From contig NZ_VUYS01000014.1 in the NCBI RefSeq assembly GCF_008389435.1, positions 1 through 64,000 of the forward strand: a stretch of 64,000 nucleotides of DNA, given 5' to 3'. Numbering within the stretch: the stretch's first letter is position 1; each line of letters begins with the position of its first letter. This document shows, piece by piece, positions 46,553 through 55,441 of the stretch. Position numbers and translations under genes: made by a program. The notes beneath the pieces were generated by a model, which saw only the letters and a program-made list of their open reading frames with translations, was not told the origin of the DNA and did no database searches. The DNA comes from Candidatus Nitrosocosmicus agrestis (GTDB taxonomy: Archaea > Thermoproteota > Nitrososphaeria > Nitrososphaerales > Nitrososphaeraceae).

Positions 46553-47302
46553 TTAATTTGAAAAATCGACTCTTGCAAAACCCTGTCGGATGGTAGAATT
46601 CATTTTCATGGTATAATCATAAATAATTTTTGAATATTTTTCTAATCCATGCATCATGTCGTCCACACTATCAGTTAACAAATATCCAGGGCAATCTCCA
46701 GTTAGCTGAAAAGAGGCATGAATTGATATTCGGTTCTTATAGTTTTCACTCCAAGAATAGAAAGGATAAAGATAACATACGCCTGGCTTCGAAGGATGAA
46801 GAGTACATGCTCCCGCATCATCCAAAAATCGACAGGGCAAAGGTTTTCCATTTTCTGTTTCTGTTTCAGTAGGTTTCCGTTTTAAGTTTATCATACTCAA
46901 AGTGGTAATTAATGGAATCCCAGCCTCTTCGTCGGCAGAATAATTTTCCCAAGTCGCGACATATGTTTCATTTCTTAGAAACTCTGATCTATGGATGTAG
47001 CCCAAATTTTCGGAAATTTCACTAATATCCGAGGTAGTTAGAGGGAGTCGTCCTTGCCTGTTACAGCAATTATGACACTCCGGCCAGAGACAATCCCATA
47101 TCATATATTTTGAGATTTCAGATAGATAAGGGATGTGAAATGTTACTTGGTTTATCTTAATAGTAAAATCTTGCAAGTCATGGCGTCTACCTAGGTGTAT
47201 ATCCCTTATGATTGGATCTATTTTCCAACTTTTAGATAAATTATCTAAAGCCGAATAGACCTCGTTGAATTTCTCATTTTGGTTTTCAATTGAGGTCATC
47301 AT
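46553..47302 (-). CDS. YkgJ-type cysteine-cluster protein
   Basis: A 249 aa protein with the CxxxCxxCC cluster CLWPECHNCC at about residues 90-99, followed by PCRFLDDAGACTLHPSKPGV and CYLYPF. The conserved Cys set binds zinc or an iron-sulfur cluster; the family has no proven reaction. It converges on the SOD gene with 14 bases between and is divergent from the next gene. Confidence 0.82.
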   Translation of the reverse strand: MMTSIENQNEKFNEVYSALDNLSKSWKIDPIIRDIHLGRRHDLQDFTIKINQVTFHIPYLSEISKYMIWDCLWPECHNCCNRQGRLPLTTSDISEISENLGYIHRSEFLRNETYVATWENYSADEEAGIPLITTLSMINLKRKPTETETENGKPLPCRFLDDAGACTLHPSKPGVCYLYPFYSWSENYKNRISIHASFQLTGDCPGYLLTDSVDDMMHGLEKYSKIIYDYTMKMNSTIRQGFARVDFSN

Positions 47303-47320
47303 GTAGAATTATAAACCCGG

Positions 47321-47725
47321 ATGTTTAAATGTGACTGTGTTATCAAATCAGAGCATATACATTCAAAAATTGAGAAAATGACTTTAGAGAACTACAAACA
47401 GAAGGAGAAAAAAAAAGGAAAGCACGCCTCATCTACAGAAAATCGTCGACTGGTGTGGGAATTTGTTATTTGGCCACTAATCCTCGAGGTAAATCGAAAT
47501 TATTTTACATTGCACGAGTATCATAAAAAAAGAGATAAAGTTTGTCAAGAGAAAGAGATAATCCCATCTAAAATTGCAGGTGGATTTGTTTCCTTATTAG
47601 TCAAAGGTATAGTAGTTAGAGAAAAAAATATCTACTCCATACATTACAAGTTAATTCCCTATATGAGAAAAAAGGTTCAATTAGATTATGGAACAGTCAT
47701 CAGAGAGATCAATACAAAAAAGTAA
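47321..47725 (+). CDS. hypothetical basic protein, possible winged helix
   Basis: A 134 aa, Lys-rich protein. Residues about 45-115 (RRLVWEFVIWPLILEVNRNY, IIPSKIAGGFVSLLVKGIVV) show the helix-helix-wing pattern of small DNA-binding proteins, but no family is recognised. The first 19 residues carry CDCVIKSEHIH, and the start could be Met20. It is divergent from the YkgJ gene. Confidence 0.5.
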   Translation: MFKCDCVIKSEHIHSKIEKMTLENYKQKEKKKGKHASSTENRRLVWEFVIWPLILEVNRNYFTLHEYHKKRDKVCQEKEIIPSKIAGGFVSLLVKGIVVREKNIYSIHYKLIPYMRKKVQLDYGTVIREINTKK

Positions 47726-47817
47726 ATTACTCATGATTATGATTTCCTAACACATTTCCTATTGATCAGAGATAAAATAAAATATTGGACATTCTCTCCG
47801 ATTATTGTAGCTCGTGA

Positions 47818-47946
47818 AGCCCGGTCGAACCAAATCAATTGGTGCCGAATCTAGCGGTCAACTCCTAAAAGGAGGCTAAGGATTTCAGGCTCTGGATCTT
47901 ATAGAAAAGAAACCTGGAGACAGCAGTTCGAATCTGCTCCGGGCTA
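47818..47946 (+). tRNA. tRNA-Gln (CUG) with three apparent introns
   Basis: The acceptor AGCCCGG (47818-47824) pairs with CCGGGCT (47939-47945), A73 at 47946. The T arm is AGCAG-TTCGAAT-CTGCT. The anticodon arm TCAGG-CTCTGGA-CCTGG gives anticodon CUG at 47892-47894. Three insertions must be removed: 22 bases at 47826-47847 between positions 8 and 9, 18 bases at 47862-47879 in the D loop, and 16 bases at 47896-47911 after position 37. The remainder is exactly 73 nt with a D stem ATCT/GGAT. The first two insertions each contain a self-pairing hairpin (CCAA...TTGG; CTCC...GGAG). Exact borders are inferred from pairing. Confidence 0.8.
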
Positions 47947-47992
47947 CTTTTTTTAAAATATTCATCGTATTTCATTCACTTTTTATAATTGA

Positions 47993-49555
47993 CTAATACT
48001 CTACTGGACCAGCTTTTCGAATTTCTTCTGATACCGGTTCAAATTTTTTGAAATTCTTTATAAATAACTTTGCCAGTCTTTTTGCAGAGAAATCATACTG
48101 GTCCTTATCATGCCAAGTGTTTTTTGGGTTTAACAATGTCGAAGGAATATCTTTACATGATTTAGGATAATTGAGATTAAATATTTCGTGAGTCTCATAT
48201 TCTACATTTTCTAAATCCCCTTTGATTGCCGCGGACACCATGGTACGAGTATATTTCAAGTCAATTCTCTTTCCTATTCCATAAGGTCCACCGGACCAGC
48301 CAGTATTTATCAAGTATACACTTACATTATGTTCTGTTATTTTTTCCCCCAACAGTTTGGCATACTCTGACGCTCTTAATGGCATGAATGGGGCTCCGAA
48401 ACACTGGGAGAATGTTTCTTTTGGTTCAGTAATACCCCTCTCTGTCCCAGCTAATTTACTAGTGTATCCAGACATAAAGTGATACATAGCACCCTCTTTA
48501 CTCAATTTTGAAACAGGAGGTAAGACACCAAAGGCATCTGCAGTCAAAAAAATAATTACAGACGGATGTCCGCAAATACTCGGGATTACAGCATTTGGGA
48601 TAAAGTTAAGTGGGTATACAACCCTTGTATTTTCAGTCAAATTGCCATCAGAAAAATCAGGATCTCTAGACAGGGGATCTACAACTACATTTTCCATTAC
48701 CGATCCAAATTTTATCGCATTCCAGATCTGAGGTTCTTTTTCCTTGTTCAAGTTTATACATTTTGCATAGCAACCACCCTCAAAATTAAAAACTCCAACA
48801 TCCGACCAACCGTGCTCGTCATCACCTACCAGTCTGCGATTTTCATCTGCTGAAAGGGTTGTTTTACCTGTACCAGATAAACCAAAAAACAATGCAGATT
48901 TATTATCATCACCCAGATTGACCGAACAATGCATTGGAAAGATCCTTTTTTTAGGCAAAATGAAATTCATTACAGAAAACATTGATTTTTTAATTTCACC
49001 TGCATACGAAGTTGAACCCATAAGTATTAATTTTTTCTTAAAACTAAGAATAATAAATGTGTCAGAATTTGTACCTTCAAGCTCTGGAATAGAAGCAAAA
49101 TCATTAATTGATAACAAAGTAAATTCAGGCTTAAAATTTGATAGTTCCTCTCGGCTAGCATTAATAAATATCTGAGTTGAAAAAAGGCAATGCCAGGCTT
49201 TGTCAGTAATTACTCTTATTGGCAATCTGGATGTTCTATCAGCACCTACAAACCCATCAAATGTATATAATTTATCCTTTAGGTTGTTATTTTCAATATA
49301 CTGAGCCATGCGAGAATAAATTTTCTCAAAATTATCTTCAGATAATTCATGATTTATTTTGCCCCAGTCCACGGTACCTGATGTCAGGTCATCCCTTACG
49401 ATAAATTTGTCTTCAGGAGACCTTCCAGTAAATTTTCCGGTCCTGACAGAGAGAGATCCAGTAGTTGACAATTTTCCCTCATAACCCAGTACTGCCGCTT
49501 CAACTAATAGAGGCACCGTTAAATTTCTTCGCCCCTCATTAATTGTAAAGTCCAT
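47993..49555 (-). CDS. pckA: phosphoenolpyruvate carboxykinase (ATP)
   Basis: Interconverts oxaloacetate and phosphoenolpyruvate, the entry to gluconeogenesis from the products of carbon fixation. The 520 aa show the P-loop GLSGTGKTTLS, HCSVNLGDD and MFSVMNFILP. NEGRRNLTVPLLVEAAVLG is the typical N-terminal part. Monocistronic. Confidence 0.97.
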   Translation of the reverse strand: MDFTINEGRRNLTVPLLVEAAVLGYEGKLSTTGSLSVRTGKFTGRSPEDKFIVRDDLTSGTVDWGKINHELSEDNFEKIYSRMAQYIENNNLKDKLYTFDGFVGADRTSRLPIRVITDKAWHCLFSTQIFINASREELSNFKPEFTLLSINDFASIPELEGTNSDTFIILSFKKKLILMGSTSYAGEIKKSMFSVMNFILPKKRIFPMHCSVNLGDDNKSALFFGLSGTGKTTLSADENRRLVGDDEHGWSDVGVFNFEGGCYAKCINLNKEKEPQIWNAIKFGSVMENVVVDPLSRDPDFSDGNLTENTRVVYPLNFIPNAVIPSICGHPSVIIFLTADAFGVLPPVSKLSKEGAMYHFMSGYTSKLAGTERGITEPKETFSQCFGAPFMPLRASEYAKLLGEKITEHNVSVYLINTGWSGGPYGIGKRIDLKYTRTMVSAAIKGDLENVEYETHEIFNLNYPKSCKDIPSTLLNPKNTWHDKDQYDFSAKRLAKLFIKNFKKFEPVSEEIRKAGPVEY

Positions 49556-49748
49556 CTTCTAAATTTGCTTCATAATAACAATAGTTATAATCTTTGGGGT
49601 AAATTCTTCCTAAAGATATAGTCAGTATATTCAAAAAAAAAAATTTTCTCAAGAATAATTTTATAATTTATTTTATTTCAAAAATACAAATATTAAAAAT
49701 TTAATAAGATTAAGTTATTCGATCAATATTCAGGTCAATGTCTTCTTG

Positions 49749-50510
49749 TTATTTTATAAATTCGCTCATATCAATGTTAAAAAAGTATCTGAGGATCCCA
49801 ACATAACTCTTGACTGGCGGAGGAACTTCATCTTCACAAGCGATTCCAATTTCACGAGCATTGAACCAGATTATAAGGCTATGAAGGATGTTAAGGAACC
49901 TATAATAACTCTTGTCAACATTGCCAAATGCTTTAATATACTTATCTGCCAAATTCCAAGATGCGGTAAAGTCAATGCAATCACTTGAATAAATCACTTC
50001 TAATTGATCCTTGATAGATTTACCTAATCGGAACGGTTTTTTGCAAATAGTAATTGGAAAATCAACTTTATCGGGCAGAAATAAGCCCGGTGGTGACCAA
50101 ACAGAGATTATTTGGGCTTGGCTTTTCAATTCAGATTGAAACTTGCCTACCAAGATTTCGTTTATTCTTTCATCAATAAACCAGGAAAAAACCACAGTAG
50201 CGTCATTTAATGGTTGTTTAAACATATTTTCAGCTATGAGATCAACATTACCAAGGGGTTCAATCTTTGAAATATTTGAACCTATAACTGATGAATCAAT
50301 ATCTATCCCAATAGCTTTTTTTACTTTAAATTCCTCCGCTGCTATCCTTAGAGTCGAAATATTATTTCCCACCCCCAAGTGATAAAAGGTGTCGGAGCTA
50401 CTAAGGTTGCATAACCTGAACATACGTCTTATAAAATCATCTGGAATTGTGATTTTGTCACCAGCAATAACATTAGAAGGTAATGATGCAATAAACTCGT
50501 CTATGTTCAG
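49749..50510 (-). CDS. SAM-dependent methyltransferase-like protein
   Basis: The frame from ATG 50423 gives 224 aa with the Rossmann motif FYHLGVGNNISTLRIAAEEF, KAIGIDIDSS and VVFSWFIDE. The frame stays open upstream to about 50520 and encodes family-like sequence (NIDEFIASLPSNVIAGDKIT, then IPDDFIRRM), but it has no ATG, GTG or TTG before 50423. The reading would start at CTG 50510, giving about 253 aa. Such 'small methyltransferase-like' proteins are common in this clade; the substrate is unknown. The start needs proof. Confidence 0.6.
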   Translation of the reverse strand: MNIDEFIASLPSNVIAGDKITIPDDFIRRMFRLCNLSSSDTFYHLGVGNNISTLRIAAEEFKVKKAIGIDIDSSVIGSNISKIEPLGNVDLIAENMFKQPLNDATVVFSWFIDERINEILVGKFQSELKSQAQIISVWSPPGLFLPDKVDFPITICKKPFRLGKSIKDQLEVIYSSDCIDFTASWNLADKYIKAFGNVDKSYYRFLNILHSLIIWFNAREIGIACEDEVPPPVKSYVGILRYFFNIDMSEFIK

Positions 50511-50578
50511 GCCGACTTACCTCTCACGTATAAATATATTCAACGACCTTATCACCTTCAAGTTTGCTCGAATTCTGT

Positions 50579-50887
50579 CTAAATTTCGATATACACATTC
50601 TGATCTTCTACTAAGACTGTGTAGATATCTTGGTTATTCAACTTTTGCGGAAACCATATCAAATCTCCAGTTTTTACATCCCACTTTGCCCCATGCCATG
50701 GACATGTAAGTTCGTTTGCCTCTAGAGTGCCCTCGTGCAGTTCGGCGCCAGCATGTGAGCAGATATTACTGATCGCGTAAAAATGACCTTCGATCTTTGC
50801 AACTAGAATTTCTTTACCTCCTAAAGTGACATTCTTCATTTGACCTTCTGAAAAATTTTCGATCTTATCGACAAGAAATTTTGTCAT
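50579..50887 (-). CDS. Rieske [2Fe-2S] ferredoxin-like protein
   Basis: A 102 aa soluble Rieske protein: ISNICSHAGAELHEG and TCPWHGAKWDVKTG give the CxH...CxxH cluster ligands. No membrane anchor, so it is an electron carrier for an oxygenase or reductase, not a bc1 subunit. The partner enzyme is not obvious here. Confidence 0.92.
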   Translation of the reverse strand: MTKFLVDKIENFSEGQMKNVTLGGKEILVAKIEGHFYAISNICSHAGAELHEGTLEANELTCPWHGAKWDVKTGDLIWFPQKLNNQDIYTVLVEDQNVYIEI

Positions 50888-50937
50888 ACGCCTAAATAAA
50901 AAAAAGAGATAATTTTAAAGATTCTATCCGATGGGAT

Positions 50938-51897
50938 TTAATCCGATAAACCAGATATGTTGTAAAACTCAGGTCTCAACAACATTAACAACAACGCTTT
51001 TTGTGTATGAAGTCTATTCTCAGCTTCGCTCCAGACAACCGAATGAAAGCCATCAATAATAGATGAAGATACCTCTTTCTCCCTCTTGGCTGGCAGACAA
51101 TGCATGAATATGAAATCCTTTTTTGCATGCTGTACAAGGTCAGAATTCACTTGATAGGCGGGAAGAAATATTTTCTCCCTTCTATCATGCTCATTTTCCT
51201 TTCCTATTGATATGTATGTATCAGTAACCACCACGTCGGCGTCAGTAATGGCTTCAACAGGATCTGATGTTATTAACAAATCAGTATTATGGAGTATCGC
51301 ATTCTCTCTCGCTATTTCGGTAACCCAGTCAAGCGGTTCAAAACCAATAGGGGTTGCAACTCGAATATCCATGCCCATCTTCGGACATCCGAGTAACAAA
51401 TCGTTACATACATTGTTGCCATCTCCAATGAACGCAAGTCTAAGGTCTTTGAATTTTCTTTTATATTCGAAAATAGTGAGAAAGTCAGCTAAAATTTGAC
51501 AAGGATGAAAAAGATCAGAAAGTCCATTTATAACTGGAATTTTTGCATTTTCTGATAACTTTTCGATATCAGAATGATCATATACTCTCGCCATTAATAT
51601 GTCTAAATACAAAGACAGAGTCCTCGCTGTATCTTCGATAGATTCTCCTCTCGATAATTGCAGGTCATTAAAGGAAAGGTTTATGGCATTTCCCCCCAAT
51701 TGAAGCATCGCTGTTTCAAAACTAATCCTGGTACGAGTCGACGGCTTTTGGAACACCATTCCCAGAATTTTGCCCTCAAGATATTTGGCGTTTGCACCAT
51801 AGGTCAACAATTGTTCTTTTAAATTAGAGGCAAGATCCAAAATATTTAAAATCTGCTTAGCACTAAGATTGCGGAGACTAAGAATATCATTTTTCAA
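50938..51897 (-). CDS. argF: ornithine carbamoyltransferase
   Basis: Makes citrulline from ornithine and carbamoyl phosphate in arginine synthesis. The 319 aa contain the carbamoyl-phosphate motif KPSTRTRISFE, HPCQILADF and the catalytic HCLPAKREKEV. The start is TTG. It is followed by a Rieske gene and preceded by ftsY on the same strand. Confidence 0.96.
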   Translation of the reverse strand: MKNDILSLRNLSAKQILNILDLASNLKEQLLTYGANAKYLEGKILGMVFQKPSTRTRISFETAMLQLGGNAINLSFNDLQLSRGESIEDTARTLSLYLDILMARVYDHSDIEKLSENAKIPVINGLSDLFHPCQILADFLTIFEYKRKFKDLRLAFIGDGNNVCNDLLLGCPKMGMDIRVATPIGFEPLDWVTEIARENAILHNTDLLITSDPVEAITDADVVVTDTYISIGKENEHDRREKIFLPAYQVNSDLVQHAKKDFIFMHCLPAKREKEVSSSIIDGFHSVVWSEAENRLHTQKALLLMLLRPEFYNISGLSD

Positions 51898-51936
51898 TAT
51901 AAAAGTGAAAAAAAATCGTTAATTTATTGCTTTAAG

Positions 51937-53286
51937 TCACTTTTTGCGTTTAAACCAACCAAACCGGCTCTTTTTTTCACTTGATTTGTCTTTTGCTACA
52001 TCATGGCCGTCCAATTCATTATTAGCACTCCTCTCAATGAGCATAGACTTGGATGAATCAAGTGAATAGTCAACTGAAGGCTCTTTCGGTTCCTGCACAT
52101 TTGATGACGAGTCTTTGGTGTCACTATTTTTAGTTTCGTAACTACTATGATCATTAGACGATGTATCTACTGACAATGATGATTCGGCAGGGTCTAGGTC
52201 TGTTATCTTTGGGTTAATTACTGAAGATGAGGTATTTGACCGAATATCAGATACAATTTTCAATTCCGAATTATCCACCCTCTTTTCTATAGGCAGAGCT
52301 GCTGATACAATTAAATCATTTGATTTTTCGGAAAATTTTGAAAACTGAGATTGTCTTTGCGATTCAATCAAAGATGTATTACTAAAAATCGTTTCAACAA
52401 ACTTTTCCTTATCAAATAACAATATATCATCATATCCCTGTCCAATACCCAAATAAATAATTGGTTTGGATGTTATATAAGAAATTGAAATTACTGAACC
52501 ACCCTTTGCGTCAGCATCGGCTTTGGTAAGAATAGCTCCATCAAACGAAGTATAAGAAAAGAACTCCTTAGCTTGATTGATAGTATCATTACCAGAGAGC
52601 GAATCTCCTACAAATAATTTCAAATCTGGCTTTATGACTTTAACTATCTTCCCAATTTCATCCATAAGATTCTTGGCAGTCTGCATACGTCCAGCAGTGT
52701 CAATCAAAACAACATCAACATAGTGTTTTCGAGCATATTCAAGTGCATCCCGAGATACAGCTGAAGGGTCGGCACCATATCTTTGGGATATGACCTTAAT
52801 TGACAATTTCTCAGCATGAGCGGAGATCTGTTCGATAGCTCCAGCTCGATGAGTATCAGCTGCTGCAATAACCACTGAGAATCCAGATTTTCTAAGCATA
52901 TTCGCAACCTTTGCTACGGTAGTAGTTTTTCCAGTTCCGTTTATCCCAAGAAACACAATCTTAAATGGGCCAGATTTACTTTGTTTTTTATCCTGAATGG
53001 CTTTCAGCAAGTCAATTGTACCTGCCTTATCCAAAATCGCGGAAAAATTTCTCCTCAAGGTATCAACAATAATTTCTTCGGTAGATTCATTCTTTTGAAG
53101 TTTCATTCCGACTAAATTTGTTTTTATCTGTGCAGAAAGATCATCAATAACCTCTTGTGATACATCACTTTCTAAGAGGGAGATATTTAGGTCAAAAAGG
53201 CTTTCGTCCAAGTCCTTTGAAGATAGTTCTTTTTGACTAATGCTTCTAGCAGCACTTGAAAAAGCCTTCTTTAATTTATCAAACAT
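51937..53286 (-). CDS. ftsY: signal recognition particle receptor FtsY with long C-terminal tail
   Basis: Receives SRP-ribosome complexes at the membrane. The N domain (1-90) and G domain (about 100-300) are intact: GINGTGKTTTVAKVANML (G1), DTHRAGA, DTAGRMQTAK, TKADADAKGG and LGIGQGYDD. The normal protein ends near residue 310. Here about 140 further residues are Ser/Asp-rich and end in a basic, aromatic stretch EKKSRFGWFKRKK. The N-terminal acidic A domain seen in many bacteria is absent. The SRP RNA gene lies 12 kb away. Confidence 0.95.
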   Translation of the reverse strand: MFDKLKKAFSSAARSISQKELSSKDLDESLFDLNISLLESDVSQEVIDDLSAQIKTNLVGMKLQKNESTEEIIVDTLRRNFSAILDKAGTIDLLKAIQDKKQSKSGPFKIVFLGINGTGKTTTVAKVANMLRKSGFSVVIAAADTHRAGAIEQISAHAEKLSIKVISQRYGADPSAVSRDALEYARKHYVDVVLIDTAGRMQTAKNLMDEIGKIVKVIKPDLKLFVGDSLSGNDTINQAKEFFSYTSFDGAILTKADADAKGGSVISISYITSKPIIYLGIGQGYDDILLFDKEKFVETIFSNTSLIESQRQSQFSKFSEKSNDLIVSAALPIEKRVDNSELKIVSDIRSNTSSSVINPKITDLDPAESSLSVDTSSNDHSSYETKNSDTKDSSSNVQEPKEPSVDYSLDSSKSMLIERSANNELDGHDVAKDKSSEKKSRFGWFKRKK

Positions 53287-53345
53287 TTTGTTACGCCTAA
53301 TACGAAATAAACGAATAGATTAACTCTGATTTAATGTTCTCACTA

Positions 53346-53855
53346 TTAATGAGTGTGAGAGTGTAGCGATGATTCATGGTCGTGAGACTGGGAATTTAAA
53401 TTTGGTCCTCCCCTTTGCATCTGATTCATGTAGGAATTAACGGTATTTTGAATATCCATCATACGTTGAGAAATTTGTTGCTTCTGGGCGGCTAATTGCT
53501 TTGTTGCCAATTCAAATTCCTTGATCCGTTGTTCAACGAAATTGATCGCATCTTCTTTCTTTTTTTCAACTACAACTCCAGCTCCAATATTTACGAGAAC
53601 ACGTCCTAAAGGATAAATCGAGCTTTTGACAAAGACCCCGATGCCCACTGGTACTAGTGAAAGTGTATCAGACTCTGAGGATAAACCAGACAAGGCCTCC
53701 AATGAATTATGAGATTCCTCAAATAATCGGTGCAAAACAGATTCCTTTGATATAATATCATTGTAGTAAGCTTCCAATAATTTTGACTCTTGCATCAAGT
53801 CATTTACAGTCTGCTCAATGCTATTCATTTGTCTGTTGCCGCCATTAATACTCAT
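53346..53855 (-). CDS. pfdA: prefoldin alpha subunit with His-rich tail
   Basis: Co-chaperone that passes unfolded proteins to the thermosome. The 169 aa have two long helices around a short beta hairpin (SLVPVGIGVFVKSSIYPLGR, VLVNIGAGVVVEKKK), and the second helix QLAAQKQQISQRMMDIQNTV. Met10 is an alternative start. The end QSHDHESSLHSHTH is His-rich and not typical. It lies just upstream of ftsY, a common archaeal pairing. Confidence 0.9.
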   Translation of the reverse strand: MSINGGNRQMNSIEQTVNDLMQESKLLEAYYNDIISKESVLHRLFEESHNSLEALSGLSSESDTLSLVPVGIGVFVKSSIYPLGRVLVNIGAGVVVEKKKEDAINFVEQRIKEFELATKQLAAQKQQISQRMMDIQNTVNSYMNQMQRGGPNLNSQSHDHESSLHSHTH

Positions 53856-54312
53856 CTTGCAATATATGCGTGAGGACTTTATTATAACTTTGGCTTGGTT
53901 ATTCTCATGTTATTCAGTTATTTTTGATAATATTCACATTTCCAATCTCTACAATAATGGACTACAAATACCCGGATTGAACACCATTTTACTAGGATTC
54001 CTAAAAAATATTGTGAGGATACTTCAAAAAATAGAAACTATTTCAGTGGAAATAGTTTAACTCGTCTATTTCTTCTAGTTCAAAACATCGCTTATGATAA
54101 AGTGGGAAATAGACGAACATTTGCTGGTTTTCTATAAAAATAAATCTCAATTGATCAAAATGTCTTTGTATAATGTTTCCAAAAAATAGACTATTCTTTT
54201 TTTCCGCATTGAGTTATTCAATAGTATATGTAGGTACCAATGAGAATTGTCTAAGGGTCGTGAGAATAAAACATTAAAAATATATTTAATAAAACTACGT
54301 TCTAAATTAAAA
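53856..54312. other. intergenic, divergent promoters of pfdA and gap
   Basis: No gene recognised. TATATTTAAT at 54281-54290 lies about 29 bases before the GTG of the gap gene and sets its start. Confidence 0.4.
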
Positions 54313-55362
54313 GTGTTTAAAGTTTTCATTAATGGCTACGGTATTATAGGAAGTCGTCTAGCTACTGCAGTTTCAAAAGATAAATCAATTAAACTAATAG
54401 GTATTGCAAAATATTCTCCAGATGGCAAGACCGAAGATGCCATCAAGAGCGGTTTCAATGTATTTGTTCCAAAGGATTCTTACAAAGAATTCAGAAAAAA
54501 CAATTTTGATATTTCAGGCAGTATCGAAGATGCTATTCTTGAGGCAGATCTGGTAATTGATGCATCTTCCGAAGGAAATGGTTACAAGAATAAAAAGAAA
54601 TATTATTTGCCAGCAAAGAAAAAGGCAATTTTTCAAGGTGGAGAAGACAGGTATGGTGAAAAATCGGTAGCAGATATGATTCATAATTCCAGAGTCAACT
54701 ATGAACAGGCAAGGAAAAAAGACTTTGTGATCCAAGGTAGTTGTAATGTTACCGGAATGGGAAAAATAATACAACCTTTAGTAGAAAAATATGGGAAATC
54801 ATTAAAGCGTTTCGATGTTAATTTAATTAGAAGGTGGGCAGACTTGGAGGATAAGAAAGAAGTTAAGGATTCAATAGAATGGGATAAGAATCCTCATCAT
54901 CAAGAAGACTTGAAAGATTTCATTCCAAAAGTCAATTTATTTGTCGATGCGCTCAAGGTCCCCTCAAGGATGATGCACCTCCATCAAATGACAATCAGAT
55001 TCAGAGGGACACCCCCTTCAAAGGATGAAATTCTAGAATTGTTCCAAAATGAATTTGGAGTAGCAGTTTTGAAGAACGTTAAGGGAACTGGAGAATTAAG
55101 AAAACAGGCCATTGAGTTAGGTTTTGAGCATGGAGATACATCGATGGTGCATATTCACGATGAATTGATAAGGGTACAAGATGATATTCTAAAAATTTCC
55201 TATTCAGATGATCAAACCGGAATGGTTATTCCAGAAAATTACATGTTAATACAGGGTATGTTGCTCGATAAACCACGAGAAGAAGCATTGAAGAAAGCAG
55301 ATAGAATATTTAGAATAAATAGAAAAAAGAAAATATTAGAAAGAAAATTTAGAGGGAAATAA
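54313..55362 (+). CDS. gap: type II glyceraldehyde-3-phosphate dehydrogenase
   Basis: Archaeal NAD(P)-dependent enzyme of gluconeogenesis, unlike the bacterial type I. The frame is open from 54247, but the family starts at the nucleotide-binding strand, here VFKVFINGYGIIGSRLA, so I take the GTG at 54313, giving 349 aa. A TATA box about 29 bases upstream supports it. The catalytic Cys lies in QGSCNVTGMGK. The ending RKKKILERKFRGK is normal. Confidence 0.93.
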   Translation: MFKVFINGYGIIGSRLATAVSKDKSIKLIGIAKYSPDGKTEDAIKSGFNVFVPKDSYKEFRKNNFDISGSIEDAILEADLVIDASSEGNGYKNKKKYYLPAKKKAIFQGGEDRYGEKSVADMIHNSRVNYEQARKKDFVIQGSCNVTGMGKIIQPLVEKYGKSLKRFDVNLIRRWADLEDKKEVKDSIEWDKNPHHQEDLKDFIPKVNLFVDALKVPSRMMHLHQMTIRFRGTPPSKDEILELFQNEFGVAVLKNVKGTGELRKQAIELGFEHGDTSMVHIHDELIRVQDDILKISYSDDQTGMVIPENYMLIQGMLLDKPREEALKKADRIFRINRKKKILERKFRGK

Positions 55363-55441
55363 ATGGTGGTACTAGTTTATAGAGTCCTATCCGGCAAAAA
55401 AAACAAATCAAGTATTTGAAAGAAATAATTTATTTTAATAT

